From assembly GCA_964638005.1 (NCBI GenBank), contig CAZWXS010000004.1, positions 1 to 64,000 on the forward strand: DNA of 64,000 bases, given 5' to 3'. The notes under the pieces are model-generated. The model did not search any database and was not told where the DNA came from. It worked only from the letters and a program-made list of their open reading frames with translations. The position numbers and the translations under genes are program-made. The stretch's first letter is position 1; each line of letters opens with the position of its first letter. This DNA comes from JAAYYM01 sp964638005. GTDB taxonomy: Bacteria; Bacillota; Clostridia; Lachnospirales; Lachnospiraceae. Positions 43,566 through 53,438 of this stretch are shown here, one piece after another.

Positions 43566-43713
43566 GTTATCTGCGAACGTAAGGGTGAGCCGGGAAATCC
43601 AAAGGGATTTCCCGGCTCATCCTTGCGTTCCAATGAACAAAAAGAATAAAGGCCCGGTGCTTGAATGCTAGCATTCAGACGCCGTGCCTTTACTCTTTTT
43701 GTTCGCAGATAAC
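43566..43713. repeat. Three-way-junction palindromic element
   Basis: An outer perfect 13-bp inverted repeat, GTTATCTGCGAAC (43566-43578) and GTTCGCAGATAAC (43701-43713), encloses two strong hairpins. The first is 43576-43629 (stem core TGAGCCGGGAAATCC). The second is 43635-43704 (outer stem GAACAAAAAG, inner GAATGC/GCATTC). It lies between the kinase stop and the spoVAA promoter. The second hairpin may terminate the kinase transcript. Confidence 0.8.
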
Positions 43714-43716
43714 TGC

Positions 43717-46170
43717 TTATCGGGTTGAAAATTCTTTAACTAATATTCCTCTCATATCTTTGATGTCGAATGGTTTGCTTAAGTGGTAGTTCATTCCGCT
43801 TTCCATTGATTTTGTGATGTCTTCTGTGAAGGCGTTTGCGGTCATGGCTACTATGGGGATGGTTTTGGAGTCGGGGCGGTTGGCGGTGCGGATTTCTTTG
43901 GCTAGCATCAGACCGTCTTTTTTTGGCATCATGATGTCTGTGAAAATGATGTCGTAGTTGCCTGCAGGCATGTTTAGATATTTTTCGAGGGCTTCTTCTC
44001 CGTCGTAGGCTTTGTCACAGGTTAAGCCCATTGACATCAGGTTGTACTCTGCTATTTCCATGTTGACGGTGTTGTCTTCCACTAGCAGCACGTGCTTTCC
44101 TTGTATCAGTATTGTTTCAAGTCCTGTTTCGGCAATACACTGCTGGTATCTTGCAAAGCTTTCTGATGACTCGTCCACTACATCGGCATCCAATGTAACC
44201 GTTACTCTGGTTCCGTGCTCCGGTTCACTCTCAATCTCTATTCCTCCATGCATCAGATCGACCAAGCTCTTTGTGATTGGGAGTCCGAGTCCTGTTCCGC
44301 TGTAAAGTGCTCGGGCAACTTCCGCCCGTTCAAAAGGAACAAATGCACTCTTTAAAAACTCCGCACTCATTCCGATGCCATTATCCTCAATCACCATACT
44401 AATTCGAATTCTGTCTTTATCTAATGTCCTATACTCACACCGATAATCGACCCTTCCTCCCGGTCTGGTGTATTTCACGGCATTTGTCAGCAGATTGATC
44501 AATACTTGCTTGACTCGTCCCGTATCTGCGAATATGTATGGCATTTCTCTGCTGCAGATACATGTGTAGGTGATACCTTTCTCGTCTGCCATCGGTGCTA
44601 TGATGGAATGCAAATACTCCTGCAATTCTTCAAATGACATTATATTTCTTCGCAGCTCTATGCTTCCGCTTTCGATCTTCGCCATATCCAAAACATCATT
44701 GATTAATCCTGATAAATGATTAACTGACATAATGGCATCATCCAACATCCTGTCATGCGCCAATTCCGGTCTTTGGTGCATGATGTCCAGGATTCCCTTG
44801 ATTCCGTTGAGAGGTGTTCGCATTTCATGCGACATATGTGCCAGAAAATCCTGCTTTGCCTTTCCTGCAGCCTTGGCCTCTAACAGAGCATTTTTAAGCT
44901 CTGCCTCCGCTACCTTGTCATGAGTAATATCCAAAGTCATAACCAGATAATAGGGATGCTTGCCTTTTTCATTCTCTACAGGAATAATCTTATGACGATA
45001 CCATATCTCCCTGCCGTTACGAAAAATCTTAGCTTCATAATTCAATTCATTTCTGCTCACGAACTTTGCCATCATATTCGGAAGGGATTTGATCGTATCA
45101 AGATATTCATAACTGTCCGGATGATAACAGCCATATAAAATACTAACCAAATCCGCGATATCTCCATGCATCGGGAAACAAATCGCCTGCTTATGGTCTT
45201 CTTGGATCACATCATATGTATAATCATTAAAATCCAATGCCATCACATATACATATAGCTGATCTGTTGCCACATGCAGTTGATTGAGCAACATCCTGCT
45301 GGTAGTCATGCGGCTCTTTTCATTCTCGGCATTTCTCGTATAGGCAACTCCGATTACATCATCCGAATCAGGATCACGCAACAGTTTCATATAGGTTCTT
45401 ACCCATAGGAACTCGTTTTCGCCTGTCTTACGACGGTACTCCATTTCCGCCTCACGTTCACCGGCCTCGAATAGGGTCAGCAGCTTATCGCGGCTAAAAC
45501 ACCTGCGAAACGCATCACGTTCCTCTTCATCTCCCAGACATTCCAAAATCTTCTCCAGACTTTCCTCGTAAACTACATTTTCCTGACAAAAAGGGGCTCC
45601 TTCCAGATTACTCCTATGAAACTCAATGATTCCGGTCGTCAGATTGACCTTCAAGGAAGACGGAATCGCCTGTGAAATGCCATCCAGATACCGCATTTCA
45701 CGCTTGTACATCCGCTGTGTCTTTCGATATTGCTTCTCAAGCAATGTTCTTGTATTTTCTATTTTCGTAACATCTGTTATTATTGCAATGAAAATAGGCT
45801 TTTCGTATTCCGCTACCTGTAAAGGCAGACCTCGCAAATGATGACACTGTCGATTACCATCTTTGTCAAGAACATGATAATCAAAATCAACTGTCTCACC
45901 TGTCCGAAGGGATTGCTGTACCAATCCCAATGCTTTCTTTTTGTCACTCATGGAAAACAGCTTTTTTTCACCATCTGCCATCAGTTCAAAATACTCTTCT
46001 CTTGCATATCCCAGCATACTAAAAAAACCGTCATTTACATATAAGTACCGAAGCTCATCATCAATCTCAAACACGCAAAGGCCACCCTGCATATTATCTA
46101 TGATTGTACGCATCGGTATCTGTTTCAGTAAATTGCCGATTTCCTGACTCTGAATATCGATATTATTCAT
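43717..46170 (-). CDS. Hybrid sensor histidine kinase with PAS domains and receiver
   Basis: This protein of about 817 residues has no membrane helix. Three PAS-like segments (about 25-140, 165-285, 300-430) are followed by HisKA with 'FLAHMSHEMRTPLNGI' and HATPase with 'DNGIGMS' and 'YSGTGLGLPITKSL'. A C-terminal receiver contains 'LLVEDNTVNMEIAEYN' and the phospho-Asp in 'IIFTDIMMPKKDG'. It lacks a phosphotransfer domain and an output domain, so it needs a downstream partner not present here. A weak RBS leaves the start open between 46170 and 46182. It is divergent from the cNMP-binding protein gene. Confidence 0.9.
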   Translation of the reverse strand: MNNIDIQSQEIGNLLKQIPMRTIIDNMQGGLCVFEIDDELRYLYVNDGFFSMLGYAREEYFELMADGEKKLFSMSDKKKALGLVQQSLRTGETVDFDYHVLDKDGNRQCHHLRGLPLQVAEYEKPIFIAIITDVTKIENTRTLLEKQYRKTQRMYKREMRYLDGISQAIPSSLKVNLTTGIIEFHRSNLEGAPFCQENVVYEESLEKILECLGDEEERDAFRRCFSRDKLLTLFEAGEREAEMEYRRKTGENEFLWVRTYMKLLRDPDSDDVIGVAYTRNAENEKSRMTTSRMLLNQLHVATDQLYVYVMALDFNDYTYDVIQEDHKQAICFPMHGDIADLVSILYGCYHPDSYEYLDTIKSLPNMMAKFVSRNELNYEAKIFRNGREIWYRHKIIPVENEKGKHPYYLVMTLDITHDKVAEAELKNALLEAKAAGKAKQDFLAHMSHEMRTPLNGIKGILDIMHQRPELAHDRMLDDAIMSVNHLSGLINDVLDMAKIESGSIELRRNIMSFEELQEYLHSIIAPMADEKGITYTCICSREMPYIFADTGRVKQVLINLLTNAVKYTRPGGRVDYRCEYRTLDKDRIRISMVIEDNGIGMSAEFLKSAFVPFERAEVARALYSGTGLGLPITKSLVDLMHGGIEIESEPEHGTRVTVTLDADVVDESSESFARYQQCIAETGLETILIQGKHVLLVEDNTVNMEIAEYNLMSMGLTCDKAYDGEEALEKYLNMPAGNYDIIFTDIMMPKKDGLMLAKEIRTANRPDSKTIPIVAMTANAFTEDITKSMESGMNYHLSKPFDIKDMRGILVKEFSTR

Positions 46171-46338
46171 ATAACGCCCCACGCTTTTCTACAATATCCC
46201 CTCTTTTGTTATTTTATCATATAATTCCCATGTATTACAATGAAATCTTAGTATTTTTTGGAAAGAATGTTGTAAAATAACAGAAAATTTACTATACTAT
46301 ATGTTAGGGTTACCTTACAAAAAGGGAAGGAGTACATC

Positions 46339-48627
46339 ATGACAGGACAAAAACTCACGAAAGACACCGTGATACGGCAGGAAGGAGACCGTGATACACA
46401 ATTCTGTATCATAGCCTCAGGCAGTGTCAAGGCTGTCAGCCAATTTTCAGAAATGATCCTTTCAAAAGGAGAAGTTCTGGGTATCTGCGAAACAGACAAC
46501 ATCTACTACCCATTTGCGTACACTGCTCTCGAAGATACGACTTTATATGTCTATTCTTATACCTCACCTGCAGACATCGCTTCACTCATCGCCGAAAATC
46601 CGGGAGCTGCAAGCATGATCACAGGAAGTTTTGCCGGTAAATGCTGTTCCTTTTTGGATGTCTATACATCTCTGCTGCAGGATTGTCAGAACCTGTACGA
46701 TTCAGCAGCCAGCCACTATGAAAAATATCAGGAGCTGTGCAGCATATTTCGCATCGAGCCTCAAGTTCTTCCGGGGCTTGGTCAATTAAACGAATTCACG
46801 ATTGATTCCGTTATGGATGACTGGCTGATAGACTACTACACCGCCCTTGGCACGACCACACAGGCACAGTGGAAACAGTTCTATGACGGGCGTCCGAATG
46901 CCTGCGCCGGATTTATCATGAAAGCCAGTGCGGATATTCTATATATCCTGCCATTCTGCGAGCGTCTGCATCGTTATCTTGATATGATTTATGATTTATT
47001 CTTAAGCGATTTTAATATGGATATCTTTACATACTATCTTGCTTTATATGAATCTGCCGAGAGTTCTTCTCCTGATTCGGATCTGTCTTCCATCAGGAAC
47101 ATCTTGGATTCCATCATCCTCGAGATCAATAACGAAACACATATCGAAAAGGAATTGATTGAAAGCCGAATGAAAGAATACCGTGAGACACTCGGAACCA
47201 AAAGCACAAAGAGCTCCTCCGTAACTTCTGTGCTAAATGCAGAATCCATTGAAAAAGCCAAAGCATCACTCAATAACTCCATTGACACGATTACCGGCTA
47301 CGCAGGCATTGCAGAAGTAGACGCGCGTCGATTCCGTACTCTGGTAAGACAATATACACAGACTGCAGATCGCAATGCCACCGATGACGAAACCAAGGAA
47401 CTGCGCAAGCAGATTACGCTTCTGTTCTATGAGTGCTATCGTTCTGCTTTCTTTAAGAGTTTGAACGACGCTTCAATACCAACTGTTATTAAAATGTTTT
47501 TCTATTTCGGCTATGTGGATGAAGAGATCATCGGTCTCGAAAATGCCCTATACCTTTATGTATTGGCAGAAAAAATCACTCCCGATCCCGCCGGAAATGT
47601 CTTTCTGCTCTATGATTGGCTGATTGAAATCTATCATGGCAGGAAAGAGCCGTGCATCAATGATCTGAACATTGACTATACCGCTTATCTGCATAATCTG
47701 CGTGTCACCGGCAAGCTGACTGCGGATCAGGAAGCAGCGGCACTTCGTAATCATGAGCAGCGGGTCAATTTTGAGTTTGATAACATGTTCCGTCTGACCA
47801 ATAAAGTGACATTCGGCAGAATTACAACTTTCTGCCCCATACTGTCTGACCATAATCTGTACAAGCAGCTGGAAAATGCCTTTTTGTCTCCCGAAGCAAT
47901 CCATCAGACTCTGAATGATATACGGGCCGTCGATTATTCGGCCTATTATCGAGAAACAATCTATACCAACTCTGATAAAGGTATCGCAAAAGAACTTGTA
48001 CAAGCGGAAATACTGCCGGATATCATCCTGATGCCCAACATCGGCTCCAGAGGTGTCATGTGGCAGGAGATCACCGGACGTAAGCGCAGTTCGCCTGCCC
48101 GCATGATGATTTCGGTATTTTCTACGGAAGACCTCTATCCAACGATGGTTCGCCTGACCGGAGAGTTCCGATGGGAGTTATGCCGCCGCATCCAAGGTGT
48201 GCGCTGGAACGATATTTCAGAACGTTCCCTGACCAGTGATTACTGTGAATACCTGCAGACCTATAAGAAAAACCGTGATCTGTCTCCCGAAGCAAAGGAC
48301 AAACTCAAATTGGCGCTTCAGAAGGCTCGTAACAGTTCCAAAGAGATGTTCGTGCGCGATTACATTGACTATGTGACCTTTGAAGGCGTCGGCTCAATCC
48401 GCATGAACAAGCTGGCACGCTATATTCTCTTCAACTATTGTCCTTTCAGTAAAGCAGTCAGGGAAAGTATGGGTACGAATCCACTGTATAAGGACATCAT
48501 CGAACGATACAACAACAAGAACAAGCAGGCATTGCATCTGAATGATCTGGTACTTCAAAAGATGGCAAATGCAAAGATTGAAGTACCGGAGGAAATGCGG
48601 CTGCACAGAATGTTCCTGCAAATGTAA
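46339..48627 (+). CDS. Large protein with N-terminal cyclic-nucleotide-binding-like domain
   Basis: This 762-residue protein has no signal peptide. Residues about 1-110 match a CRP-type beta-roll ('VIRQEGDRDTQFCIIASGSVKAV...ILSKGEVLGICE'), though the Arg/Glu phosphate-binding cassette is not obvious. The rest is helical with no recognised domain; a conserved-looking C-terminal part reads 'ILMPNIGSRGVMWQEITGRKRSSPARMMI'. There is no helix-turn-helix, so it is not a CRP regulator. The RBS GGAAGGAG is clear. It may sense a nucleotide and pass the signal to an unknown partner, perhaps the divergent hybrid kinase. Confidence 0.75.
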   Translation: MTGQKLTKDTVIRQEGDRDTQFCIIASGSVKAVSQFSEMILSKGEVLGICETDNIYYPFAYTALEDTTLYVYSYTSPADIASLIAENPGAASMITGSFAGKCCSFLDVYTSLLQDCQNLYDSAASHYEKYQELCSIFRIEPQVLPGLGQLNEFTIDSVMDDWLIDYYTALGTTTQAQWKQFYDGRPNACAGFIMKASADILYILPFCERLHRYLDMIYDLFLSDFNMDIFTYYLALYESAESSSPDSDLSSIRNILDSIILEINNETHIEKELIESRMKEYRETLGTKSTKSSSVTSVLNAESIEKAKASLNNSIDTITGYAGIAEVDARRFRTLVRQYTQTADRNATDDETKELRKQITLLFYECYRSAFFKSLNDASIPTVIKMFFYFGYVDEEIIGLENALYLYVLAEKITPDPAGNVFLLYDWLIEIYHGRKEPCINDLNIDYTAYLHNLRVTGKLTADQEAAALRNHEQRVNFEFDNMFRLTNKVTFGRITTFCPILSDHNLYKQLENAFLSPEAIHQTLNDIRAVDYSAYYRETIYTNSDKGIAKELVQAEILPDIILMPNIGSRGVMWQEITGRKRSSPARMMISVFSTEDLYPTMVRLTGEFRWELCRRIQGVRWNDISERSLTSDYCEYLQTYKKNRDLSPEAKDKLKLALQKARNSSKEMFVRDYIDYVTFEGVGSIRMNKLARYILFNYCPFSKAVRESMGTNPLYKDIIERYNNKNKQALHLNDLVLQKMANAKIEVPEEMRLHRMFLQM

Positions 48628-48649
48628 AAAAAGAGTTCCAAAAACTAAG

Positions 48650-48681
48650 AACGCCCCGCGTAATATCAGCGGAGCGTTTTT
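48650..48681. terminator. Bidirectional terminator after the cNMP-binding protein gene
   Basis: AACGCcCCGC and GCGGaGCGTT form a strong stem with a 9-base loop and T5 on the plus strand. It sits between two convergent genes. Confidence 0.8.
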
Positions 48682-48689
48682 GATTGATT

Positions 48690-50132
48690 TTAATTGTTCT
48701 GTTTACATTTTTTACAGGAAGCGCAATCGCCTTCACCGTTCCAGCAATAGGTACACAACTTCTCCGGAGCAATGCCCACGGATTTCACCATATCATCCAG
48801 ACGATGAAATCTTAATGTCGTAAAATTAAGCTGTTTACGAATCTCCTCCAGCATTTCGGCATAGTTCTGACTGTCCGGATTCGCATAATCCTTTAACAGC
48901 TCATCGGAAACATTGTCACCCTCGCGCTTCTGAATAATGCGTCTGGTAATCAGATCCAGTTCCGAATTAGATCTTGAAAAATTCAGATATTTACAACCGT
49001 ATAACAATGGCGGACATGCGGGACGGATATGAACTTCCTTTGCTCCGCTGCGATACAGAAATTCTGTTGTCTCTCTGAGCTGGGTTCCGCGGACGATGGA
49101 ATCGTCTATGAGAAGCAAGCTCTTGTCTCGAATCAGTGCATCTACGGGAATCAACTTCATACGTGCAATCAGATTTCTCTGGCCCTGATCGGTCGGCATG
49201 AAGGATCGCGGCCACGTCGGAGTATATTTGATGAATGGTCTGGCAAACGGAACGCCTGAACGGTTGGCATATCCGATTGCATGTGCGATACCGGAATCCG
49301 GTACACCGGCTACGATATCCGGCTTGACATTGTCACGTCTTGCAAGCATATCGCCGCAGATATAACGCATCTCTTCAACATTGACTCCTTCATATGTAGA
49401 TGTCGGGTAACCATAGTATATCCACAGGAAAGTACAGATCTTCATTTCTTCCTTCGGTGCACTGACAGTCTCACAGCTCTCGGGAGTCATAAATACAATT
49501 TCCCCGGGACCCAATTCCCTAACATCCTGATAATCCAGATTGATATATGCAAAGCTTTCAAAGGAAACACAATATGCATCCTGCTTATGTCCGATTACAA
49601 GAGGAGTCCTTCCATACAGGTCTCTTGCTGCATAGATGCCCTCCTGCGTCATGATCATAATGGTCATGGAACCGTCAATGATGCTCTGCGCGTATTGAAT
49701 TCCCTCTATAATGCTGTCTTTTTGATTTATAATGGAAGCAACCAGTTCCGTCGGATTGATATAACTGCCGCTCATCTCCATGAATTGAGTCCTGCCGGAG
49801 GCAAATGCTTCATTGACCAGTTCGGTCACATTGTTGATCTTGCCAACCGTAGTAATCGCATAGCTGCCGAGATGGGATTGTACAAGCAATGGCTGCGGTT
49901 CGTAATCCGATATACAGCCAATTCCCAGATTGCCCTTCAATTCTCCTACATCGCGGTCAAATTTGGTACGAAACGGTGAGTTCTCGATGTTGTGAATCGC
50001 ACGGTCAAATCCTCGTTCTCCATATACTGCCATACCACCTCTTCTGGTTCCGAGATGTGAATGATAATCTGTTCCAAAAAACAGATCCAGTACACAATCC
50101 GTCTTTTTTGCCACGCCAAATATTCCGCCCAT
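48690..50132 (-). CDS. PurF-like protein lacking the N-terminal catalytic Cys
   Basis: The product is 480 residues from the ATG at 50132 (GAGG at 7 bases; the ATG at 50138 is too close). It reads 'MGGIFGVAKK', whereas amidophosphoribosyltransferases begin with Met-Cys-Gly and use Cys as the glutaminase nucleophile. The rest of the Ntn fold is retained ('HLGTRRGGMAVYG'). The PRPP loop 'LLLIDDSIVRGTQ' is intact, and the C terminus has five Cys ('CTYCWNGEGDCASCKKC') fitting the iron-sulfur type. Glutaminase activity should be absent. The protein may use ammonia or be a regulatory paralog. No other purine genes are adjacent. Confidence 0.85.
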   Translation of the reverse strand: MGGIFGVAKKTDCVLDLFFGTDYHSHLGTRRGGMAVYGERGFDRAIHNIENSPFRTKFDRDVGELKGNLGIGCISDYEPQPLLVQSHLGSYAITTVGKINNVTELVNEAFASGRTQFMEMSGSYINPTELVASIINQKDSIIEGIQYAQSIIDGSMTIMIMTQEGIYAARDLYGRTPLVIGHKQDAYCVSFESFAYINLDYQDVRELGPGEIVFMTPESCETVSAPKEEMKICTFLWIYYGYPTSTYEGVNVEEMRYICGDMLARRDNVKPDIVAGVPDSGIAHAIGYANRSGVPFARPFIKYTPTWPRSFMPTDQGQRNLIARMKLIPVDALIRDKSLLLIDDSIVRGTQLRETTEFLYRSGAKEVHIRPACPPLLYGCKYLNFSRSNSELDLITRRIIQKREGDNVSDELLKDYANPDSQNYAEMLEEIRKQLNFTTLRFHRLDDMVKSVGIAPEKLCTYCWNGEGDCASCKKCKQNN

Positions 50133-50310
50133 GTCCATTCCTCTTTCTTATGAATTATATATCGATTCGTTCCGACATGAATAATCATACCATCATGTAT
50201 CATTGAATGCAATTTAAAAGAAATTGTTTTAGGCAAAAAATTTATGAGAAGATAGCGTTGTCATACAATTCGTGCTATACTTGATATATTCTTCGGTAAA
50301 GGAGTCAGTC

Positions 50311-51867
50311 ATGGACAATCATACAAAACGACTACGCTTCGAGCCATTTGTGCTCTTATTTGCAATCTGTATGCTCATCAGTGTTGCTTTGGACGGCACA
50401 AGAGAGGATCTGCGTTCAGGCATTACTCTTATTCTGCTCACCGCAGTCCTGTTAGGCGTATGGGCACTTCGCAAATCGCTTCCGCTTAATTGGATTACAA
50501 TCACCATAGGTCTTGGCATTTTAGTCAAGATTGCTTATATTCTCTATACTCCGGTATGGTGCAGACAGCATGATGTCATCGACTTTGGTGCTGTGGAGGG
50601 TCATGCGGCATATATTGAATATCTGCTCAACAACAAAGCTCTGCCTGACTTTGATCCGCGTGAGAGATGGGCATTCTTTCAGCCTCCCCTGCATCATATC
50701 ATTGCAGCCGTCTGGATGAAAATCTATACCAAATTCGGCATCCCGATTCAGCAGGTACGCGAGAATGTTCAGGTATTGACGCTCTTTTACACTTGTTCCG
50801 TCACTCTCTTCTCATACTATATCTTCAAGGAATTCGACTTGAAAAAATGGGGTATGAGGATCGCCTGCATGATTATGGCTTTCTCTCCCGTATTCATATT
50901 GATGTCGGGGAGTATCAACAACGACGCTCTCTGTATTGCTCTGCAGGTGGCGGCAATCTATTTTTCCATCAGATGGTATAAAGAACCCAAGCTGTGGTTC
51001 ATCCTTCTGACCGCAGTCTGCATCGGCGGTTCGATGATGGCAAAACTTTCGGGCGGCGCCGTTGCTCCTGCCGTACTTGCAATCTTTATCCTGAAGCTGT
51101 TGACTGTTCCGGTCGATGATGATACGTCCGCATCTGTTGCTCCAAACGGCTTTCATATACGATATTTCTTCTCTAACCTGAAAGCCTACATTCTGCAGTT
51201 TGTCTCATTTGCCATAGTCTGCTTTCCGCTTGGCCTATGGTCACCGATCAGAAACAAAGTGCTGTTCGATGTTCCGTTTAATTTCACACCGCCTGTCGGA
51301 GAAGGACTCGAGCAGTATTCCCTGTTGCAGCGGCTCCTCGACCTGCGTCTGAACAGTGTCTATCCGGCCATGATCAATAACGGGGATGCTTATGATGAAT
51401 ATAATATCTTTCTGGCACTTGTAAAAACTTCATTGTTTGGTGAATATAACTTTGGCAATACTGATCCGCTCGTCAACCCATTTGCCATCCTTCTTTTCAT
51501 AATAACGGTTCTGTTGATTACCTCGGCGCTGATTGCGACCCTCTATTTCTGTCTCAGCAGAAAGTCGCCTCTGTCATCGGAATGGAAGATATTTTGGGGC
51601 GTCTTCTATCTCACTCAGGTGTTCGTATATTTCAGTTTTGCATTTAAGCAGTTGTATTTCAGTTCTCAGGATTTTCGTTATATCGCGGGAATTCTCGTTC
51701 CGGAATCTCTGTTTCTCGGCATGCTTGCCGACAAGCTTGATCCCGGCGGAGACATAGATACAGGCATCTCTTCCAAGCGGCGAAGTCTTATGTTCTTTAC
51801 CCTGCTGACCTGTGCGGAGCTCTTTGCACTTTGTTCATTCTGCCTCTACATCGGTATCGGATTATAA
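50311..51867 (+). CDS. GT39/PMT-like membrane glycosyltransferase
   Basis: The product is 518 residues from the ATG at 50311 (AAAGGAG six bases upstream); the ATG at 50272 has no RBS. About 11-12 membrane helices are predicted. The first extracytoplasmic loop has 'CRQHDVIDFGAVEGHAAYIEYL', an acidic motif in the place of the GT39/ArnT catalytic Asp, followed by 'AFFQPPLHHIIAAVW'. Such enzymes use polyprenyl-phosphate sugars to glycosylate proteins or lipids on the outer face. Acceptor and donor are unknown. It is a single gene. Confidence 0.8.
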   Translation: MDNHTKRLRFEPFVLLFAICMLISVALDGTREDLRSGITLILLTAVLLGVWALRKSLPLNWITITIGLGILVKIAYILYTPVWCRQHDVIDFGAVEGHAAYIEYLLNNKALPDFDPRERWAFFQPPLHHIIAAVWMKIYTKFGIPIQQVRENVQVLTLFYTCSVTLFSYYIFKEFDLKKWGMRIACMIMAFSPVFILMSGSINNDALCIALQVAAIYFSIRWYKEPKLWFILLTAVCIGGSMMAKLSGGAVAPAVLAIFILKLLTVPVDDDTSASVAPNGFHIRYFFSNLKAYILQFVSFAIVCFPLGLWSPIRNKVLFDVPFNFTPPVGEGLEQYSLLQRLLDLRLNSVYPAMINNGDAYDEYNIFLALVKTSLFGEYNFGNTDPLVNPFAILLFIITVLLITSALIATLYFCLSRKSPLSSEWKIFWGVFYLTQVFVYFSFAFKQLYFSSQDFRYIAGILVPESLFLGMLADKLDPGGDIDTGISSKRRSLMFFTLLTCAELFALCSFCLYIGIGL

Positions 51868-51901
51868 ACGTGTACAATTGTCTGTCATAAAAATGCGAAG
51901 C

Positions 51902-52627
51902 CTACATCAGGCTTCGCATTCTTAATAAGATCTTCTTTTCCAAGCGGCTGACCTGCACCTGACTGATGCCCATCTCTCCCGCCACCTCTGTCTGTGTACG
52001 ATTATAAAAATATCTTAAGAGGATCAGCCTGCGTTCTGTACTCTCCAGATGTTCCATCAGCTGCTTCAAGACCATATGATTGAGCAGTTTTTCCGTTTCC
52101 TTATCCCCACCGCTTTCTGTCGTTGCAACCTTATCAATCAAATAGACCTGACTCCCATCACTTCCATAGATTGGCTTATAGATGGATTCCACTTCCGCAT
52201 TGGCTTCCGTCACCATGATAACCTCCTCAAGCGACAAGCCTGTTTCTTCTGCGATCTCCTGCAGTGTCACATCCCGTCCCAGCCGATAAGTCAGCTGTTC
52301 TGTCGCACTCTTGACCTTCCAACCGTTTTCCTTGATGGAGCGGCTGATCTTGACCATTCCGTCATCCCTAAGGAATCTCTTGATCTCTCCCTGTATCATA
52401 GGAACCGCATACGTCGAGAATTTCACGTCAAACGAACAGTCAAACTTATCAATGGCCTTGATCAGTCCTATGACACCTACCTGAAACAAATCCTCCGCCT
52501 CCTGTCCTCTGTTCAGAAAACGTCTGACAATGCAATGCACAAGTCCCAGATTGCTCTCTATCAGTTCCTCTCTCGCTTCTTTATCCCCTTGGTGTGATCT
52601 TTCAATCAAGGCAATTAAGTCGCTCAT
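51902..52627 (-). CDS. sigF: Sporulation sigma factor F
   Basis: This 241-residue sigma-70-family protein carries 'LGLVHCIVRRFLNRGQEAEDLFQVGVIGLIKAIDKFD' (region 2), 'RDDGMVKISRSIKE' (region 3) and a C-terminal region 4 ending 'EMGISQVQVSRLEKKIL'. The last is typical of sigma F/G. Its place after spoIIAB identifies it as sigma F, the first forespore factor. The start overlaps spoIIAB by 26 bases. Confidence 0.96.
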   Translation of the reverse strand: MSDLIALIERSHQGDKEAREELIESNLGLVHCIVRRFLNRGQEAEDLFQVGVIGLIKAIDKFDCSFDVKFSTYAVPMIQGEIKRFLRDDGMVKISRSIKENGWKVKSATEQLTYRLGRDVTLQEIAEETGLSLEEVIMVTEANAEVESIYKPIYGSDGSQVYLIDKVATTESGGDKETEKLLNHMVLKQLMEHLESTERRLILLRYFYNRTQTEVAGEMGISQVQVSRLEKKILLRMRSLM

Positions 52628-53069
52628 TTACCCCATCCTTCATATGATATGTCTCGTTCAGTTTCTTCGTCATATGTACTCTGGTTCCCACATCCGGCCC
52701 CGACTCCACTGTCAGCGTGTCCATAAATGCCTGCATAAATGCAAATCCCATACCGGAGCGTTCCAGATCCGGCCTCGTTGTATAGAGCGGCTCCATGGCT
52801 CGTCCTACATTAAGCATTCCCTTTCCTTCGTCAACAATCGTAATCTGCAGCATATCATCCTCAATCTCTGCCGTCATAACCACCATCCCTTCTTCCTCCG
52901 GATAGCCATGGATGATTGCATTGGTCACTGCTTCCGATACAGCCGTCTTTACATCGGCAACTTCCTCCAGTGTCGGATTCATACCTGACATAAATGCTGC
53001 AATTGCAACCCTTGCAAACCCCTCATTAATTGATTTGCTTACAAATTCCAACCTCATTTGATTTGTCAT
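52602..53069 (-). CDS. spoIIAB: Anti-sigma F factor / Ser kinase SpoIIAB
   Basis: The product is 155 residues of the GHKL type: 'AVSEAVTNAIIHGY' (N-box), 'DEGKGM' (G1) and 'GMGFAFMQAFMD' (G2). It binds sigma F and phosphorylates SpoIIAA. The ATG overlaps the spoIIAA stop (TAATG), so it is translationally coupled. Confidence 0.96.
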   Translation of the reverse strand: MTNQMRLEFVSKSINEGFARVAIAAFMSGMNPTLEEVADVKTAVSEAVTNAIIHGYPEEEGMVVMTAEIEDDMLQITIVDEGKGMLNVGRAMEPLYTTRPDLERSGMGFAFMQAFMDTLTVESGPDVGTRVHMTKKLNETYHMKDGVNERLNCLD

Positions 53070-53401
53070 TATTCTTGACCTCCATCATTCTTTTCTTCAA
53101 TCACTTCTACAACTTTATGTAAACCTGATATTTTGAAAATACGTCTCAATCCTCCACTTACATGAATTGCAAGTACCTTGCCACCAAGCACCTCCATCTT
53201 CTTATAACGTCCCATAATCACTCCGATTCCTGAGCTATCCATAAAATCCGTCAGTTCAAAATCAAAGATAACATGTGATATTTCCTTTCCTTCAATATAG
53301 CGATCCGCAGTCTCACGGATCCTCCTCGCCTGATGATGATCCACCTCTCTTGGCATCCTGATCATCAAACACGATTTTATGACCTGAAAATCTTCATTCA
53401 T
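53069..53401 (-). CDS. spoIIAA: Anti-anti-sigma F factor SpoIIAA
   Basis: The product is 110 residues from the ATG at 53401 (GGGG nine bases upstream); the longer frame runs into the repeats. It is a STAS domain with 'FMDSSGIGVIMGRY', where the Ser of 'DSSG' is the SpoIIAB phosphorylation site. It releases sigma F when unphosphorylated. It is the first gene of the sigF operon. The expected sigma-H promoter was not identified with confidence because the leader consists of repeats. Confidence 0.95.
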   Translation of the reverse strand: MNEDFQVIKSCLMIRMPREVDHHQARRIRETADRYIEGKEISHVIFDFELTDFMDSSGIGVIMGRYKKMEVLGGKVLAIHVSGGLRRIFKISGLHKVVEVIEEKNDGGQE

Positions 53402-53438
53402 ACTCCTATTCCCCTTTCTTGGTTCATTGTCAGCATCG

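Noticed and set aside
43471..43671. Plus-strand 66-codon frame over 43471-43671
   Set aside because: It covers the sigma-G promoter and the structured repeat, has no convincing RBS, and its composition is unlike the neighbours.
50140..50310. Purine riboswitch before the PurF-like gene
   Set aside because: No conserved three-way junction or loop motifs were found.
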